The notes under the pieces: model-generated
What the model was told of the DNA's origin: nothing
Databases searched by the model: none
What the model saw: the letters and a program-made list of their open reading frames with translations, nothing else
NCBI GenBank assembly: GCA_025363475.1
Contig: JANYDS010000041.1
Location: 1 to 47,716, forward strand
Direction: 5' to 3'
Length of the DNA: 47,716 bases
Source of the DNA: Terriglobia bacterium
GTDB taxonomy: Bacteria > Acidobacteriota > Terriglobia > Bryobacterales > Bryobacteraceae
Shown: one piece after another, positions 8,517 through 19,072 of the stretch
Layout of the letters: every line of letters begins with the position of its first letter
Position numbering within the stretch: position 1 is the first letter of the stretch
Made by a program: the position numbers and the translations under genes

Positions 8517-9091
8517 CCGACGTCCTCGTTGCCTGGGGTCCTGCGGGAATTCTTCTTCTTTCCATCCTCGATTCCTCCGGCATTCCCGTGGCGGGTGTCT
8601 TCGATGCATTGCTGATTCTGATTGCGGTCCAGCGGCCCGGAGTCGCCTGGCTGTGCGCGGGGCTTGCCGTGGCCGGGTCAACAGTTGGCAACACTGTGTT
8701 GTTCTGGGCTGCGCGCCGGGGTGGCCGAAACTTCATGAATAAGGCCGCGCCGGAGGGCCGCTCGGCCAAATTCCAGGGCTGGTTCCGTCGCTATGGCATG
8801 ATCACCGTCTTCGTGCCTGCGCTCATGCCCGTCCCCATGCCCCTAAAGCTCTTCGTAATCAGCGCCGGGATCGTCGGCACAGCCATGTCTGAATTCATCG
8901 GCGTAGTGCTGGCCGCGCGCGCACTCCGTTACTTCGGCGAAGCGTGGCTGGGCGTCACGCTGGGCCATGAGTCGTCAACATTCCTGAAGTCCCACGCATG
9001 GAATTTCGTGTTCGGTGCCGTAATGCTGTTCGTCATGCTCTATCTCTTCGTGTTAATGCGCGAACGCGGACGTGGCGACGCCAGCCTGTAA
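8501..9091 (+). CDS. DedA/VTT-domain membrane protein
   Basis: The 196-aa product has the VTT (SNARE-associated/DedA) pattern: a re-entrant GPAGILLLSILDSSGIPVAG, several hydrophobic segments, GSTVGNTVLFWAARRGG and the conserved FVPALMPVPMPLKLFVISAG. DedA proteins are lipid scramblases/flippases, including undecaprenyl-phosphate and phosphatidylethanolamine types. A TTG (8501, or 8513) is the only available start near the N-terminus. It overlaps the preceding unknown gene and is the last gene of the ruvX-mltG group. The substrate is not predictable here. Confidence 0.82.
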   Translation: MFKHLTDVLVAWGPAGILLLSILDSSGIPVAGVFDALLILIAVQRPGVAWLCAGLAVAGSTVGNTVLFWAARRGGRNFMNKAAPEGRSAKFQGWFRRYGMITVFVPALMPVPMPLKLFVISAGIVGTAMSEFIGVVLAARALRYFGEAWLGVTLGHESSTFLKSHAWNFVFGAVMLFVMLYLFVLMRERGRGDASL

Positions 9092-9132
9092 CCCCAACCC
9101 CCTGTAAATAAGGCTTGCGCGCGACACCCCGC

Positions 9133-9138
9133 TATACT
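9133..9138 (+). promoter_or_regulatory. Putative -10 box TATACT for the gltX operon
   Basis: GCTATACT lies 10 bases before the gltX ATG at 9149. Transcription from it would start only a few bases upstream of the codon. A TTGCGC sequence occurs at 9115 but only 12 bases upstream, too close for a standard -35 element. Confidence 0.45.
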
Positions 9139-9148
9139 GAAAGTTCCC

Positions 9149-10597
9149 ATGATCCGAGTACGATTTGCGCCCTCGCCGACGGGCTATTTACACATCGGCA
9201 GCGCGCGAACTTTCATTTTCAACTGGCTCTTCGCCCGCCGGAATGGCGGGACTATGATCCTGCGGATTGACGATACGGACCTGGAGCGGAACACCGAAGA
9301 ATCGCTGCAATCCATCCGGGACGGCCTCAAATGGCTGGGCCTTGGCTGGGATGAACGATACCGCCAATCCGAGCGTCTGGACCTGCACCGAGCCATGGCG
9401 CAAGACATCTTGGCGAAGGGTCTGGCTTATCGCGATTTCACGCCGCTGCTTTCGGGCGGCGGGACAATGAATGCCTCCGTCGCTGAAAAGTTCAATCCAG
9501 ACTATCGTCAATTGGGTACTGAAGAAAGCGATCGCCGAGCCTCTGCCGGTGAAGCGTTCGTCATTCGTTACCGCGTGCCGCGCGGGACGGGTAAATCAGT
9601 GCGGTTCACTGATCTAGTCTATGGCGAGCAGGAAAAAGCGCTCGACGATATTGAGGACTTTGCGCTGCTGCGCAGCAACGGTGCTCCTACTTATCATCTG
9701 GCCTCTTGCGCGGATGACGCGGACCTGCGGATCAGCCATATCATCCGCGGTCAGGACCACCTGACGAATACCTTCAAGCATCTACTGGTTTTTCGCGCTG
9801 CCGGCGTGGAACCGCCCCAATTTGCGCACCTTCCGCTATTGCTCGCGCCCGATGGAAGCAAACTTTCAAAACGCAATCATGGGATCGCCGTTTCGATAAA
9901 AACCTATGAAGACAAGGGCATTATTCGAGAGGCGTTTATCAACTTCATGTGTTTGCTTGGCTGGTCCCCCAAGGATGATCGAGAAGTATTGTCTCTTAAA
10001 GAATTAGAGGAACTGTTCTCGTTCAAGGGTGTCAACCGAAGCAATGCGATTGTCAACTTCACAGCACAACTACCGCTCGATGCCAAGGCGGTAGCGCTCA
10101 ATGCTGAACATCTGCGCCTTCTGACAGTTGAAGACCTCGCAGCGCGCTTGCTGCCATTTGCGCGGCAGGATTGGCCCGAAGCGAGGCTGGAGAAGATCCT
10201 TCAGATTACACCGCTGATCCGTGAGCGAATCAAACTTCTGCAGGGAATACAGTCGGCGGGTGATTTCTTTTTCGCGGCTGAACTGGCTCCTTACGAAAGC
10301 TCGGAGCTGATTCCCAAAAAAGGCGACGCAGCCCTTGCTCTGCGGGTCTTGCAACAGGCACGCGAAACTCTCGCTACTGCCGACTTCACGCATGACGGCC
10401 TCGACGCCGCGCTGCGCGGTGCCGCTGAAACACTAGGCATCAAAGCGGGGCAGATGTTTGAGCCGATCCGCGTGGCCGCCTGCGGACGCAAGACCGCGCC
10501 CCCCTTATTCGGAACCCTGGAAGTGCTGGGCCGCGAGACCTGCCTGAAGCGCATCGGCCAAGCGATAACGAAGCTGCAAACCGAAACAACGATATGA
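9149..10597 (+). CDS. gltX: Glutamyl-tRNA synthetase
   Basis: A class I synthetase of 482 aa that charges tRNA-Glu. It carries the HIGH-type motif in [14 protein letters not shown] at residues 8-20, the ATP-site motif KLSKRNHG near residue 240, and the family signature of bacterial GluRS ([31 protein letters not shown]). Length is normal. Because glnS follows directly, this enzyme may be discriminating, but that cannot be proven from sequence alone. It is the first gene of an operon with glnS, a carbamoyltransferase gene and murJ. The stop overlaps the glnS start (ATGA). Confidence 0.95.
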   Translation: MIRVRFAPSPTGYLHIGSARTFIFNWLFARRNGGTMILRIDDTDLERNTEESLQSIRDGLKWLGLGWDERYRQSERLDLHRAMAQDILAKGLAYRDFTPLLSGGGTMNASVAEKFNPDYRQLGTEESDRRASAGEAFVIRYRVPRGTGKSVRFTDLVYGEQEKALDDIEDFALLRSNGAPTYHLASCADDADLRISHIIRGQDHLTNTFKHLLVFRAAGVEPPQFAHLPLLLAPDGSKLSKRNHGIAVSIKTYEDKGIIREAFINFMCLLGWSPKDDREVLSLKELEELFSFKGVNRSNAIVNFTAQLPLDAKAVALNAEHLRLLTVEDLAARLLPFARQDWPEARLEKILQITPLIRERIKLLQGIQSAGDFFFAAELAPYESSELIPKKGDAALALRVLQQARETLATADFTHDGLDAALRGAAETLGIKAGQMFEPIRVAACGRKTAPPLFGTLEVLGRETCLKRIGQAITKLQTETTI

Positions 10598-12300
10598 CAC
10601 CGACCCCGCCGGAGCGTTCTAATTTTGTCCGCGACATTGTTCTTGAAGACTTGAAAACCGGCAAGAACGGCGGCCGCGTCCACACGCGGTTTCCCCCGGA
10701 GCCGAACGGTTATCTGCACATCGGCCATGCTAAATCGATCTGTTTGAACTTCGGCCTCGCCGCAGAATTCGGCGGAAAAACCAACCTGCGCTTTGACGAC
10801 ACCAATCCTGCGAAAGAAGAGCAGGAGTATGTCGATTCCATCATTCGTGACGTGCAGTGGCTGGGCTTTAACTGGCTGAATGACGATGGCTCAGAGCGGC
10901 GCTATTATGCGTCCGATTACTTTGGCCAGTTGTATCAGTGGGCTCTGCAGTTGATCCGCCAGGGCGATGCTTTTGTTTGTGATTTGTCGGGCGACGAAGT
11001 GCGAAGTTATCGCGGGAGTTTGTCAGAGCCCGGTCGTGAGAGTCCTTTCCGCAATCGCTCTGTGGAAGATAGTCTGGATCTGTTTCAGCGTATGCGCACC
11101 GGGGAATTTCCCGATGGTTCGCACACGCTGCGGGCGAAGATCGATATGGCTGCGGCCAACCTGAACCTGCGGGATCCGGTAATGTACCGGATCCTTCACG
11201 CCGAACACCACCGCACCGGGAATGACTGGCCGATTTACCCCATGTATGACTTTGCGCACGGGCAATCGGATTCCATTGAAGGCATCACTCACTCGATCTG
11301 CACCCTGGAGTTCGAAGACCACCGTCCGCTCTATGACTGGTATGTGGAAAAGCTGGGCATCCATCATCCGCAGCAGATCGAATTTGACCGGCTGAACCTG
11401 ACTTACACTTTGCTCAGCAAGCGCAGGCTTTTGCAGATGGTGCAGAGCGGGATCGTGCGTGCCTGGGATGACCCCCGTATGCCAACCATTTCAGGGATTC
11501 GCCGCCGCGGTTATACGCCCGAAGCGATCCGCAATTTCTGCCGCGATCTGGGTGTTTCGAAAACCAACGGGACCATTGAACTGCGTCTTCTGGAACACCA
11601 CGTTCGTGAAGATTTGAACAAGCGGGCGCCGCGCATGATGGCCGTGCTTAAACCCCTCAAAGTAGTCATTGAAAACTACGCGGCGGATGAAACCGACGAA
11701 CTGGATGCCGTCAACAATCCGGAAGACCCGGCCGCAGGGATGCGTAAAGTGCCGTTCTCACGCGAGATCTACATCGAGCACGATGACTTCAAGGAAGATC
11801 CGCCTAAACAGTTTTACCGCTTGTCGCCTGGCCGCGAAGTTCGTCTGCGCTGGGGTTACTTCATCACCTGCACCAGCGTTGTGAAAGATGACGCGGGCAA
11901 TGTAGTGGAGCTGCGCTGCACTTACGACCCGGAAACACGCGGCGGGAATGCGCCCGACGCACGCAAAGTCAAGGCAACCATCCACTGGGTCTCGGCGGCC
12001 CATGCGGTGGATGCCGAGGTCCGCTTGTACGAGCCGTTATTCACGCTGGAAAACCCCAATGACACAGCGCCAGGCGAAGACTTCACCGCAGGCGTAAACC
12101 CGGCGTCGCTCGAAGTGCTGCAAAACTGCAAGCTGGAACCGTCCCTGGCTGCCGCGCCGGCAGGTGAACGTTTTCAGTTTGAGCGGCTGGGATATTTCTG
12201 CGCCGACATTGATACTGCGCCCGACAAGCCGGTCTTCAACCGCACTGTGGCGCTGCGCGACAGTTACGCAAAAATTGAAAAACGCGAGCAGAAGAAATGA
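10594..12300 (+). CDS. glnS: Glutaminyl-tRNA synthetase
   Basis: A 568-aa class I synthetase specific for glutamine. It has the motif [18 protein letters not shown] near residue 30, the [14 protein letters not shown] motif near residue 270, the GlnRS-type [18 protein letters not shown] block and a C-terminal beta-barrel anticodon domain ([15 protein letters not shown]). GlnRS entered bacteria from eukaryotes by lateral transfer and is absent from many bacterial groups, which instead use GatCAB. Direct overlap with gltX ahead and with the carbamoyltransferase behind (both ATGA) couples translation of three genes. Confidence 0.95.
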   Translation: MTPTPPERSNFVRDIVLEDLKTGKNGGRVHTRFPPEPNGYLHIGHAKSICLNFGLAAEFGGKTNLRFDDTNPAKEEQEYVDSIIRDVQWLGFNWLNDDGSERRYYASDYFGQLYQWALQLIRQGDAFVCDLSGDEVRSYRGSLSEPGRESPFRNRSVEDSLDLFQRMRTGEFPDGSHTLRAKIDMAAANLNLRDPVMYRILHAEHHRTGNDWPIYPMYDFAHGQSDSIEGITHSICTLEFEDHRPLYDWYVEKLGIHHPQQIEFDRLNLTYTLLSKRRLLQMVQSGIVRAWDDPRMPTISGIRRRGYTPEAIRNFCRDLGVSKTNGTIELRLLEHHVREDLNKRAPRMMAVLKPLKVVIENYAADETDELDAVNNPEDPAAGMRKVPFSREIYIEHDDFKEDPPKQFYRLSPGREVRLRWGYFITCTSVVKDDAGNVVELRCTYDPETRGGNAPDARKVKATIHWVSAAHAVDAEVRLYEPLFTLENPNDTAPGEDFTAGVNPASLEVLQNCKLEPSLAAAPAGERFQFERLGYFCADIDTAPDKPVFNRTVALRDSYAKIEKREQKK

Positions 12301-13823
12301 ACATACTCGGCATTGGCGGCGTCCTCACCGATGCCGCCGCAGTCATCATCAAGGGCGGTGAAATAGCAGCGGCGGCAGAAGAAGCCAAGCTGACGCGCAG
12401 GCCGGAAGCGGGCCAGTTGCCCGAAGCATCGGTGGCTGCCTGTCTGGCGATTGCCGGCCTCACGGCGGATGACATTGATTACGTGGCGCTGGCGCGGCCA
12501 CTGCCTTCAGGCTCAGCTCTTCCCGTTGCGCTGCGGAGTTTTTCCAAAGCGCGCGTCGTTTCCATTGATCATCATGCGGCACACGCGGCGTCGGCGTTCT
12601 TCCCTTCCCCGTTCAACGACGCGACAGTAATCACTCTGGATCGCGAGGGTGATCTTCGCTGCGGCGCCAAATGGCGCGGATCCGGGAACCGCCTTGCGCT
12701 CGAAGAAGAGATTCTCTACCCCAATTCAATCGGCGAACTGTATGGCCGCGTGACCGAACTGGTGGGCTTCCGGCAGCGCGCGGATGAACATCTGGTGCAG
12801 TGGCTCTCCGCCACCGGGTCGCCCAAATACGCTGACATATTTTCAGATATCGTGCAAGGCACCGCGATCGAGCAGAATTCGTTCGACACAGGCCGACAGG
12901 GCCATGGCGGGTTCAGCGCAGACTTCATCAAGCGTCTGGGTACGAACAAGGCCGACATCGCAGCCAGTGCGCAGCAAGTTCTGCAAGACTATGTGATCCG
13001 GCTGGCAGGCGATGCGGAATATGTTTGCCTCGCGGGCGGGGTGGCGTGGAATGCGCTGCTGATTTCGGCACTGGAACATTGCGGCAAATTCAAAGGCGTC
13101 TTCGCGCAGCCTGCGGCTGGCAACGCCGGGACCGCTCTGGGTGCTGCGCTCAGCGTGTGGCACGAAACGCTTTCGAATACAAAACGCCTCGGCGGCGGCG
13201 GTTATTGCCTGGGGCCTTCGTTCGATGTCGGCGAGATCAAACAGACCCTCGAAAATTGCAAACTGCGCTTTCGATTAGTTCCGGCGATGACCGAACTGAT
13301 TGACTTGACTGTGGATGAACTTCGTGAGAACCGTATCGTGGCCTGGATGCAGGGGCGCATGGAATTTGGGCCGCGCGCATTGGGCAATCGCAGCATTCTG
13401 GCTTCACCGCAGGACCCGTATTCAACCGAAAACCTCAACGCCTTTATCAAGCACCGCGATACCTTCCGCAAGTTCGCCGCGTCCGTGCCGGCTGAACTCG
13501 CCGGGCAGTATTTTGACGTGGGTTCGAACGCGCGGTACCTCGCCACTGCGGGGCGCGTGCGGCCGGAGTATCAGGAACAATTCAGCAGTGCGATTCTGGC
13601 GGGCGGGCTGATCCGCGTCCACACGGTTTCGAAAGACGACAACCCGCTCTACTGGCGTCTGCTGCATGCGTTCGGGGAGAAGACGGGCCTGCCGGTGCTG
13701 TACAACACTTCCTTCAACCTCTTCGGCGAACCGATGGTTTGTACGCCGCGCGATGCGGTGCGGAGTTTCTACTCCTCCGGCATTGACGCGATGGTGGTCG
13801 GGAACTTCCTGCTGAAGAAGTGA
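12297..13823 (+). CDS. NodU/CmcH-type carbamoyltransferase
   Basis: The 508-aa product has the Kae1-like N-terminal fold of O-carbamoyltransferases with the metal/carbamoyl-phosphate motif [16 protein letters not shown] near residue 90, then [24 protein letters not shown] and the C-terminal [20 protein letters not shown], all typical of the NodU/CmcH family. These enzymes move a carbamoyl group from carbamoyl phosphate to a hydroxyl on antibiotics, Nod factors or glycans. No natural-product genes are nearby. Lying between glnS and murJ with ATGA overlaps suggests constitutive expression and perhaps an envelope-related acceptor, which is inference only. Confidence 0.85.
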   Translation: MNILGIGGVLTDAAAVIIKGGEIAAAAEEAKLTRRPEAGQLPEASVAACLAIAGLTADDIDYVALARPLPSGSALPVALRSFSKARVVSIDHHAAHAASAFFPSPFNDATVITLDREGDLRCGAKWRGSGNRLALEEEILYPNSIGELYGRVTELVGFRQRADEHLVQWLSATGSPKYADIFSDIVQGTAIEQNSFDTGRQGHGGFSADFIKRLGTNKADIAASAQQVLQDYVIRLAGDAEYVCLAGGVAWNALLISALEHCGKFKGVFAQPAAGNAGTALGAALSVWHETLSNTKRLGGGGYCLGPSFDVGEIKQTLENCKLRFRLVPAMTELIDLTVDELRENRIVAWMQGRMEFGPRALGNRSILASPQDPYSTENLNAFIKHRDTFRKFAASVPAELAGQYFDVGSNARYLATAGRVRPEYQEQFSSAILAGGLIRVHTVSKDDNPLYWRLLHAFGEKTGLPVLYNTSFNLFGEPMVCTPRDAVRSFYSSGIDAMVVGNFLLKK

Positions 13824-15367
13824 GTCCGGCAAACCGAGTGGCGAAGCCCCGTGCAGCCGCCATGCTGGTGGCTGCGGGGATTTTCCTCAGCCGGATTGCG
13901 GGGCTGGTTCGCGACCGCGTTTTCGCTCATTACTTTGGCAATTCCGATGCGGCGGATGCATTTCGCGCCGCGCTGCGCATTCCGAATTTTCTGCAAAATC
14001 TGTTCGGTGAAGGAGTGCTTTCCGCTTCCTTCATTCCGGTCTATGCGAATCTGCTGGCACGGGAAAAAGAAGAAGAGGCGGGGCGCGTTGCTGGTGCAGT
14101 CTTTGCCATTCTTGCACTGCTGACTTCCACGCTGGTGCTGGCAGGTGTGGTCGCAACCCCACTGCTGATTGCTCTGATCGCGCCAGGCTTTACGGGGCCG
14201 AAACGCGAACTCACTGTCTCTCTTGTGCGCGTTCTCTTCCCTGGCGCGGGGCTGCTGGTTTTGTCCGCATGGTGCCTCGGAATTCTGAACAGCCATCGTC
14301 GCTTCTTTCTTTCCTACAGCGTGCCTGTGCTCTGGAACCTGGCCATGATTGCCGCCCTTGTCGGCTACGGCCCGCATGTGGATCAGAACCGCCTGGCAGG
14401 CATTGTGGCATGGGCTTCCGTCGCGGGCAGCGCGGCGCAGTTCCTGGCACAACTCCCCGTGGTGCTCAGGCTCGTACCGTCGCTCAAGATTCAACTGGCA
14501 ACTCAACTCGGCAGCGTACGGACTGTCATGGCGAACTTTGTCCCGGTGTTCGTCAGCCGGGGCGTAGTGCAACTCAGTGCATACATCGATTCGATTATCG
14601 CGAGCTGGTTACCCGCAGGCGCAGTCTCTGCCCTGGCCTACGCCCAAACGATTTATCTGCTGCCGGTGAGCCTGTTTGGGATGGCGGTATCCGCATCAGA
14701 ACTGCCTGCCATGTCGAGCGCAGTGGGTAGCGACGAAGAGATTGCAGCATGGTTGCGGAAGCGGCTGGCAGGCGGTTTGCGCCGCATCGCATTCCTTGTG
14801 ATTCCGTCAGTAGTCGCGTTCATTGCGCTGGGAGACATCATTGCCGGAGCGATTTATCAGGGCGGAAAATTCAGTCATGCCGATTCGCTTTACGTCTGGG
14901 GAATTCTGGCAGGTTCGGGCGTAGGTCTGCTTGCATCCACGCAGGGCCGCCTTTATTCATCGGCGTTTTACGCGCTCAAAGACACGCGGACGCCGCTGCG
15001 TTTTGCGGTCATTCGCGTAGCGTTGACCACGGCGCTTGGCTATCTGGCAGCGCTGCAACTGCCCGGCGTGCTGGGTTTCGACGCCCGATGGGGAGTGGCT
15101 GGATTAACAGCTTCAGCCGGCGTCAGCGGCTGGATTGAATTCGTATTGCTACGGCGTGCCCTCAAAGCCCGCATTGGTGCAGACCCGGCAGGAGCTGCGT
15201 ATTTGCTCCGGCTATGGGGCTCGGCTGTCGTCGCTGCAGCCGCAACGTGGGCAATCAAATTACAGGTGCCGCCTGCCATGAACCCCATCGTGCTGGCAAC
15301 TACGACGCTAGTGCCTTTCGGCCTGATTTACCTGGCGATTGCAGGCGTGAAAAACCTGAAGCGTTAG
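13820..15367 (+). CDS. murJ: Lipid II flippase MurJ (MviN family)
   Basis: A 515-aa polytopic membrane protein of the MOP superfamily. The N-terminus carries the MurJ signature ILSRIAGLVRDRVFAHYFG-like segment (here FLSRIAGLVRDRVFAHYFG) and the Asp-rich GNSDAADAFRAALRIPNFLQNLFGEGVLSASFIPVY block, cut here into its recognisable parts. It flips lipid II across the inner membrane for peptidoglycan synthesis. The start is a GTG at 13820 overlapping the carbamoyltransferase stop (GTGA). The stop is four bases from a convergent gene, leaving no room for a separate terminator. Confidence 0.93.
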   Translation: MSPANRVAKPRAAAMLVAAGIFLSRIAGLVRDRVFAHYFGNSDAADAFRAALRIPNFLQNLFGEGVLSASFIPVYANLLAREKEEEAGRVAGAVFAILALLTSTLVLAGVVATPLLIALIAPGFTGPKRELTVSLVRVLFPGAGLLVLSAWCLGILNSHRRFFLSYSVPVLWNLAMIAALVGYGPHVDQNRLAGIVAWASVAGSAAQFLAQLPVVLRLVPSLKIQLATQLGSVRTVMANFVPVFVSRGVVQLSAYIDSIIASWLPAGAVSALAYAQTIYLLPVSLFGMAVSASELPAMSSAVGSDEEIAAWLRKRLAGGLRRIAFLVIPSVVAFIALGDIIAGAIYQGGKFSHADSLYVWGILAGSGVGLLASTQGRLYSSAFYALKDTRTPLRFAVIRVALTTALGYLAALQLPGVLGFDARWGVAGLTASAGVSGWIEFVLLRRALKARIGADPAGAAYLLRLWGSAVVAAAATWAIKLQVPPAMNPIVLATTTLVPFGLIYLAIAGVKNLKR

Positions 15368-15371
15368 ACCG

Positions 15372-16178
15372 TTACTGCCAGGCCTCAATACCCTCAGTCA
15401 GTTCGATATACACGCCCTGCGGATCAGTCAAAAACGCGATGCCGATGCCGAGCGCGGGAATCTTGCGGTAGGGCGAATCCAGTTTGATCCCTGCCGCTTC
15501 CAGTTTCCTGCAATACTCTTCGAGGTTCTTTACTTCAAAACCAATATGGTCAAGCGATCCACCCCTGGTACCGCCTGCCGCAGTCTTCGAAGCGCCAAAA
15601 GTAAAGTTCTGGCCCGACGCATTCGCCGTATCGAATGACCCGCGACGAGTCGCCGTCAGGCCCAGCTTTTCGACATACCAGGTCCGCAGTGCCATTGGTT
15701 CCGCCAGTAGGAAATGCTGGTGGTGACTGGCGGCGCGTACCGTTAAGGTAGTGTCCTGCTGCATTTCGATCTTCACATCATCCGGGCCGTAGGTATAGGC
15801 GTTGGGGAAACCTTCAGTGCCTTTAAACTCCGGGTCAACGCGATAACCAGCCGCGACCAGACTCTTGCGCATCTCTTCCAGATTGCGGACCTTAAAACCA
15901 AAATGATCAAGGATGGTGCCTTCAGTGGCATGTGCCGGATCTTTCTTCGCCAGCAGAATAATCATGCCCGGGACCTGAACGCCCGGTACGGCTGCCTTTT
16001 CATGCGCCAGTGGCTTCGCACCGAATTGCTCAGTCCAGAATTTCTTCTGCACATCCACGTCTTTCACATTCAGGTGAACATGACCGAATGTGATTCCGGC
16101 ATCATTCAAGGGCAGCAACTGAGCGCTCAGCGGACTGAGTAGCGCGAAAGCAAGGGTGCAAGCAAGGAAATATTTCAT
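15372..16178 (-). CDS. Secreted protein with two VOC (glyoxalase-like) domains
   Basis: The 268-aa product begins with a signal peptide (YFLACTLAFALLSPLSAQ). Two VOC modules follow: the first near residues 28-145 (ITFGHVHLNVKDVDVQKKFW, DHFGFKVRNLEEMRKSL), the second near residues 150-265 (HHQHFLLAE, LDHIGFEVKNLEEYCRKLE, ending FLTDPQGVYIELTEG). His and Glu at expected metal positions are present. VOC proteins include dioxygenases, isomerases and resistance proteins; exported members are poorly understood. The gene lies 34 bases downstream of the korB-like gene on the same strand but has a TATACT box and a GGAAG ribosome site of its own. Confidence 0.8.
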   Translation of the reverse strand: MKYFLACTLAFALLSPLSAQLLPLNDAGITFGHVHLNVKDVDVQKKFWTEQFGAKPLAHEKAAVPGVQVPGMIILLAKKDPAHATEGTILDHFGFKVRNLEEMRKSLVAAGYRVDPEFKGTEGFPNAYTYGPDDVKIEMQQDTTLTVRAASHHQHFLLAEPMALRTWYVEKLGLTATRRGSFDTANASGQNFTFGASKTAAGGTRGGSLDHIGFEVKNLEEYCRKLEAAGIKLDSPYRKIPALGIGIAFLTDPQGVYIELTEGIEAWQ

Positions 16179-16195
16179 AACGTTTCTTCCGCTGT

Positions 16196-16201
16196 AGTAT
16201 A
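16196..16201 (-). promoter_or_regulatory. Putative -10 box TATACT for the secreted VOC gene
   Basis: TATACT on the minus strand is followed by 17 bases, including the ribosome-site-like GGAAG, before the ATG at 16178. It suggests that the VOC gene can be transcribed separately from the oxidoreductase genes upstream. Confidence 0.4.
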
Positions 16202-16212
16202 TCCGGATTTGC

Positions 16213-17262
16213 CTACCGGAATTCCTCCATCAACTCCGCAAGCTGCGCCGAACCCGGACAGAGCACTTCATAAGGCAAACTCACCAGCGGAACATCCGGC
16301 GTGTGGTTCGCTTCATGCATATCGATCACGCTCTCATCCGTGAAAAGCACCCCTGTCACCACTTCATTCGGGTGCGCTTTGAGATACGCGAAAGCCTTCT
16401 CACGATCCGTAACATCGTAATCTTTCGGGAGTCGTGTAAAGCGCAGAACACTGCCGTCATGCATCATCACATTGGTCACGCCAACCGGCGCGATATCAGC
16501 TAGAATTTCACTCGCATGCGGCACGAAATCTGATTCCGTCGCAGCCATTAGACGTTCACGCGTGCTCTTGTAGCTCTTCGTCGATCCAACATGATCGTTG
16601 AAAGTCACGCAGGGCGAAATCACATCCACCAGGGCAAAGCCCCGGTGGGAAAGCGCCGCTTTAAGGATTGGTACCAGTTGTTCCTTATCGCCCGAGAAAG
16701 CGCGAGCAACAAACGTCGCCCCAATACTCAGACCCAGCAAAACAGGATCAATGGGCGACATCGTATTGGCCTCACCCTTCTTGCTCTTCGAACCCACATC
16801 CGAAGACGCCGAGAACTGGCCTTTGGTCAAACCGTAAACACCGTTGTTCTCGATCACGTACAGCATTTTCAAATTACGGCGCATCGCATGGCACAAATGG
16901 CCCATCCCGATGGAAAGCGAATCGCCGTCGCCAGAGATGCCGATATAAGTCAGAGCCCGGTTGGCTGCGCTGGCACCCGTGGCAATGGGCGGCATCCGGC
17001 CATGCGCTGAATTGAAACCATGCGCGCCATTCACGAAATAAGTAGGAGTCTTCGACGAACAGCCGATGCCACTGAGTTTGGCAATCTGGTGCGGTGGCAG
17101 CGAAAGCTCAAACAGCGCGCGCACAATAGCTGCAGTAATGGAATCGTGTCCGCAACCCGCACACAGCGTGGACATTGCGCCTTCATAATCGCGGACCGTG
17201 AGGCCGATTTCGTTGCGCGCCAGACTGGGGTGCGCAATTGCGGGCTTAACTATGGACGGCAT
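16213..17262 (-). CDS. korB: 2-oxoacid:ferredoxin oxidoreductase, beta subunit
   Basis: A 349-aa thiamine-diphosphate-binding subunit. Key motifs are STLCAGCGHDSI with Cys34 and Cys37 (iron-sulfur ligands), GISGDGDSLSIGMGHLCHAM (ThDP and Mg binding) and ENNGVYGLTKGQFSASS. With the alpha/gamma subunit it decarboxylates a 2-oxoacid oxidatively to its acyl-CoA using ferredoxin as electron acceptor, or the reverse. The length and the extra C-terminal part fit the 2-oxoglutarate-type KorB better than pyruvate-type PorB, though the substrate is inferred. The start overlaps the alpha gene by 17 bases. Confidence 0.88.
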   Translation of the reverse strand: MPSIVKPAIAHPSLARNEIGLTVRDYEGAMSTLCAGCGHDSITAAIVRALFELSLPPHQIAKLSGIGCSSKTPTYFVNGAHGFNSAHGRMPPIATGASAANRALTYIGISGDGDSLSIGMGHLCHAMRRNLKMLYVIENNGVYGLTKGQFSASSDVGSKSKKGEANTMSPIDPVLLGLSIGATFVARAFSGDKEQLVPILKAALSHRGFALVDVISPCVTFNDHVGSTKSYKSTRERLMAATESDFVPHASEILADIAPVGVTNVMMHDGSVLRFTRLPKDYDVTDREKAFAYLKAHPNEVVTGVLFTDESVIDMHEANHTPDVPLVSLPYEVLCPGSAQLAELMEEFR

Positions 17263-19069
17263 TTAATTCCTCTGATTCTTTCCTGAGTACGGGCGCAATT
17301 ACATCCAGTAAATGGCTGGCGCTCAGCGGGAAGCCGCCGTATATCAGTACGGGGCGGAGTTGCTCTTTTGTTGCCGCCGTTTCAATCAGCAGCAGCGAGC
17401 GCAGTTGCGCATCACGATTCTGTTCCACCACCCAGCAATAATCATGCTCCATGATGAAAGCCTCAACGGGTTCATCAAACGGAAATGCCCGGATGCGCAT
17501 GAAATCCAGCGGCGTGCCCTCTGCCGCCAGAATGTCGAGCGCTTCCTTCGCAGCCGGTTCGCAGCCGCCGAGCGTGATAACGCCCACACGGGCACCGGCA
17601 CGGCGCTCAATAATCGGCGCGGGAACGAACCCAGCCGCCTCTTTATGCTTGCGCAGCAGGCGGTCCATCACTTCCTGGTATTCATCCGGCACCTCGGTAT
17701 ACCCGCCGAATTTGTTATGGCCGGAACCTCGGGTAAAGAATGCGCCTTTGGAACTGACTCCAGGCAGCGTGCGAGCCGCCACCGCCGTACCGTTTTCGGG
17801 CAGATAGCGGTTAAACTTCGGCATCGCTTCCAGTTGTTCCGCCGTCAGCACTTTACCGCGATTGGGGCGGTATGAATCGTCCCAATCGAGCTTGGGCGTT
17901 ACCCAGTCATTCATGCCGATATCAAGATCACTCAGCATGAACACCGGCGTTTGGAACTGTTCAGACAAATCAAAGCTCTTCGCCGCAAATTCAAAACACT
18001 CAGCGGGGCTGGAGGGAAACAGCAGAATATGTTTCGTATCGCCGTGCGATGCGTAGGCACACGTGATCAGATCACCCTGCTGAGTTCGCGTCGGCATGCC
18101 GGTCGACGGACCCACGCGCTGCACGTCAATAATCACCGCCGGAATCTCCGCGTAATACGCCAGGCCCAGCAGTTCATTCATCAGCGAGATGCCGGGGCCG
18201 GAGGTTGATGTAAAAGAGCGCGCGCCATTCCATGATGCGCCGATCACCATACCAATCGCCGCCAGTTCATCCTCCGCCTGCAGAATACAGTAGTTGTTGA
18301 CGCCGCTCTCTTTATCCTTGCGGTACTTTTCGCAGAACATTTTGAACGCGTCCATCGTCGACGTTGACGGTGTGATGGGATACCAGGCGGCAACCGTCGC
18401 ACCCGCGTAAACACAGCCTAATGCAGATGCAGTGTTGCCATCAATCAGAATCTTGTCGCTGTTCTCATTCATCGTCTCCAGATGAAATGGCAGCGGGCAC
18501 TTGAAGTGTTCCCGCACATAGTCGCCGCCCAGTTGCAGCGCCTTCTGGTTCGATTCACGCAGGCCCTTCTTGCGCCCGTATTTTTCGGAAACCAGTTCTT
18601 CAACAATCGCCTTGTCGATATTCAGCAGTTCAATCAACGCCCCCGCCGTGGCGATGTTTTTCATCAACACACGTTCACGCGGTTCGCGAAACGTTTCATT
18701 GCACATGCGTGCCAGCGGAATGCCGATGCAGTTCACGTCATCACGCAGCAGCGAAGCGTCGAGCGGCCAGGATGAGTCATAAAACAGATACCCGCCGGGC
18801 CGCGTTTCCTTCACATCACGCGCGTAGGTCTGCGAGTTCATCGCCACCATCAGATCGTAATTGAGCGCACGGGCTGTATATCCATTCTTGTTGACACGAA
18901 TTTCATACCAGGTAGGAAGACCCTGGATGTTCGAGGGAAACAAATTCTTGCCGGAGACGGGCACACCCATCCGGAAGATCGCCTGCATGATGAGGCTGCT
19001 GGCGCTGGCGGAACCACTTCCGTTTACGTTGGCCAGTTTGATTGCGAAATCGTTTATGCTGCTTTGCAT
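17246..19069 (-). CDS. korA: 2-oxoacid:acceptor oxidoreductase, fused gamma-alpha subunit
   Basis: A 607-aa protein. The first 190 residues are the gamma domain (FAIKLANVNGSGSASASSLI, then MGVPVSGKNLFPSNIQGLPTWYEIRV), fused to the alpha domain, with LIDGNTASALGCVYAGATV, a pyrimidine-binding GISLMNELLGLAYYAEIPAV region and VGPSTGMPTRTQQGDL, typical of KorA. The C-terminal domain III is present (GVITLGGCEPAAKEALDIL). It forms the catalytic core with the beta subunit. It starts 3 bases after the flavoprotein gene, so all three genes are probably one transcript. Confidence 0.88.
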   Translation of the reverse strand: MQSSINDFAIKLANVNGSGSASASSLIMQAIFRMGVPVSGKNLFPSNIQGLPTWYEIRVNKNGYTARALNYDLMVAMNSQTYARDVKETRPGGYLFYDSSWPLDASLLRDDVNCIGIPLARMCNETFREPRERVLMKNIATAGALIELLNIDKAIVEELVSEKYGRKKGLRESNQKALQLGGDYVREHFKCPLPFHLETMNENSDKILIDGNTASALGCVYAGATVAAWYPITPSTSTMDAFKMFCEKYRKDKESGVNNYCILQAEDELAAIGMVIGASWNGARSFTSTSGPGISLMNELLGLAYYAEIPAVIIDVQRVGPSTGMPTRTQQGDLITCAYASHGDTKHILLFPSSPAECFEFAAKSFDLSEQFQTPVFMLSDLDIGMNDWVTPKLDWDDSYRPNRGKVLTAEQLEAMPKFNRYLPENGTAVAARTLPGVSSKGAFFTRGSGHNKFGGYTEVPDEYQEVMDRLLRKHKEAAGFVPAPIIERRAGARVGVITLGGCEPAAKEALDILAAEGTPLDFMRIRAFPFDEPVEAFIMEHDYCWVVEQNRDAQLRSLLLIETAATKEQLRPVLIYGGFPLSASHLLDVIAPVLRKESEELNAVHS

Positions 19070-19072
19070 GAA

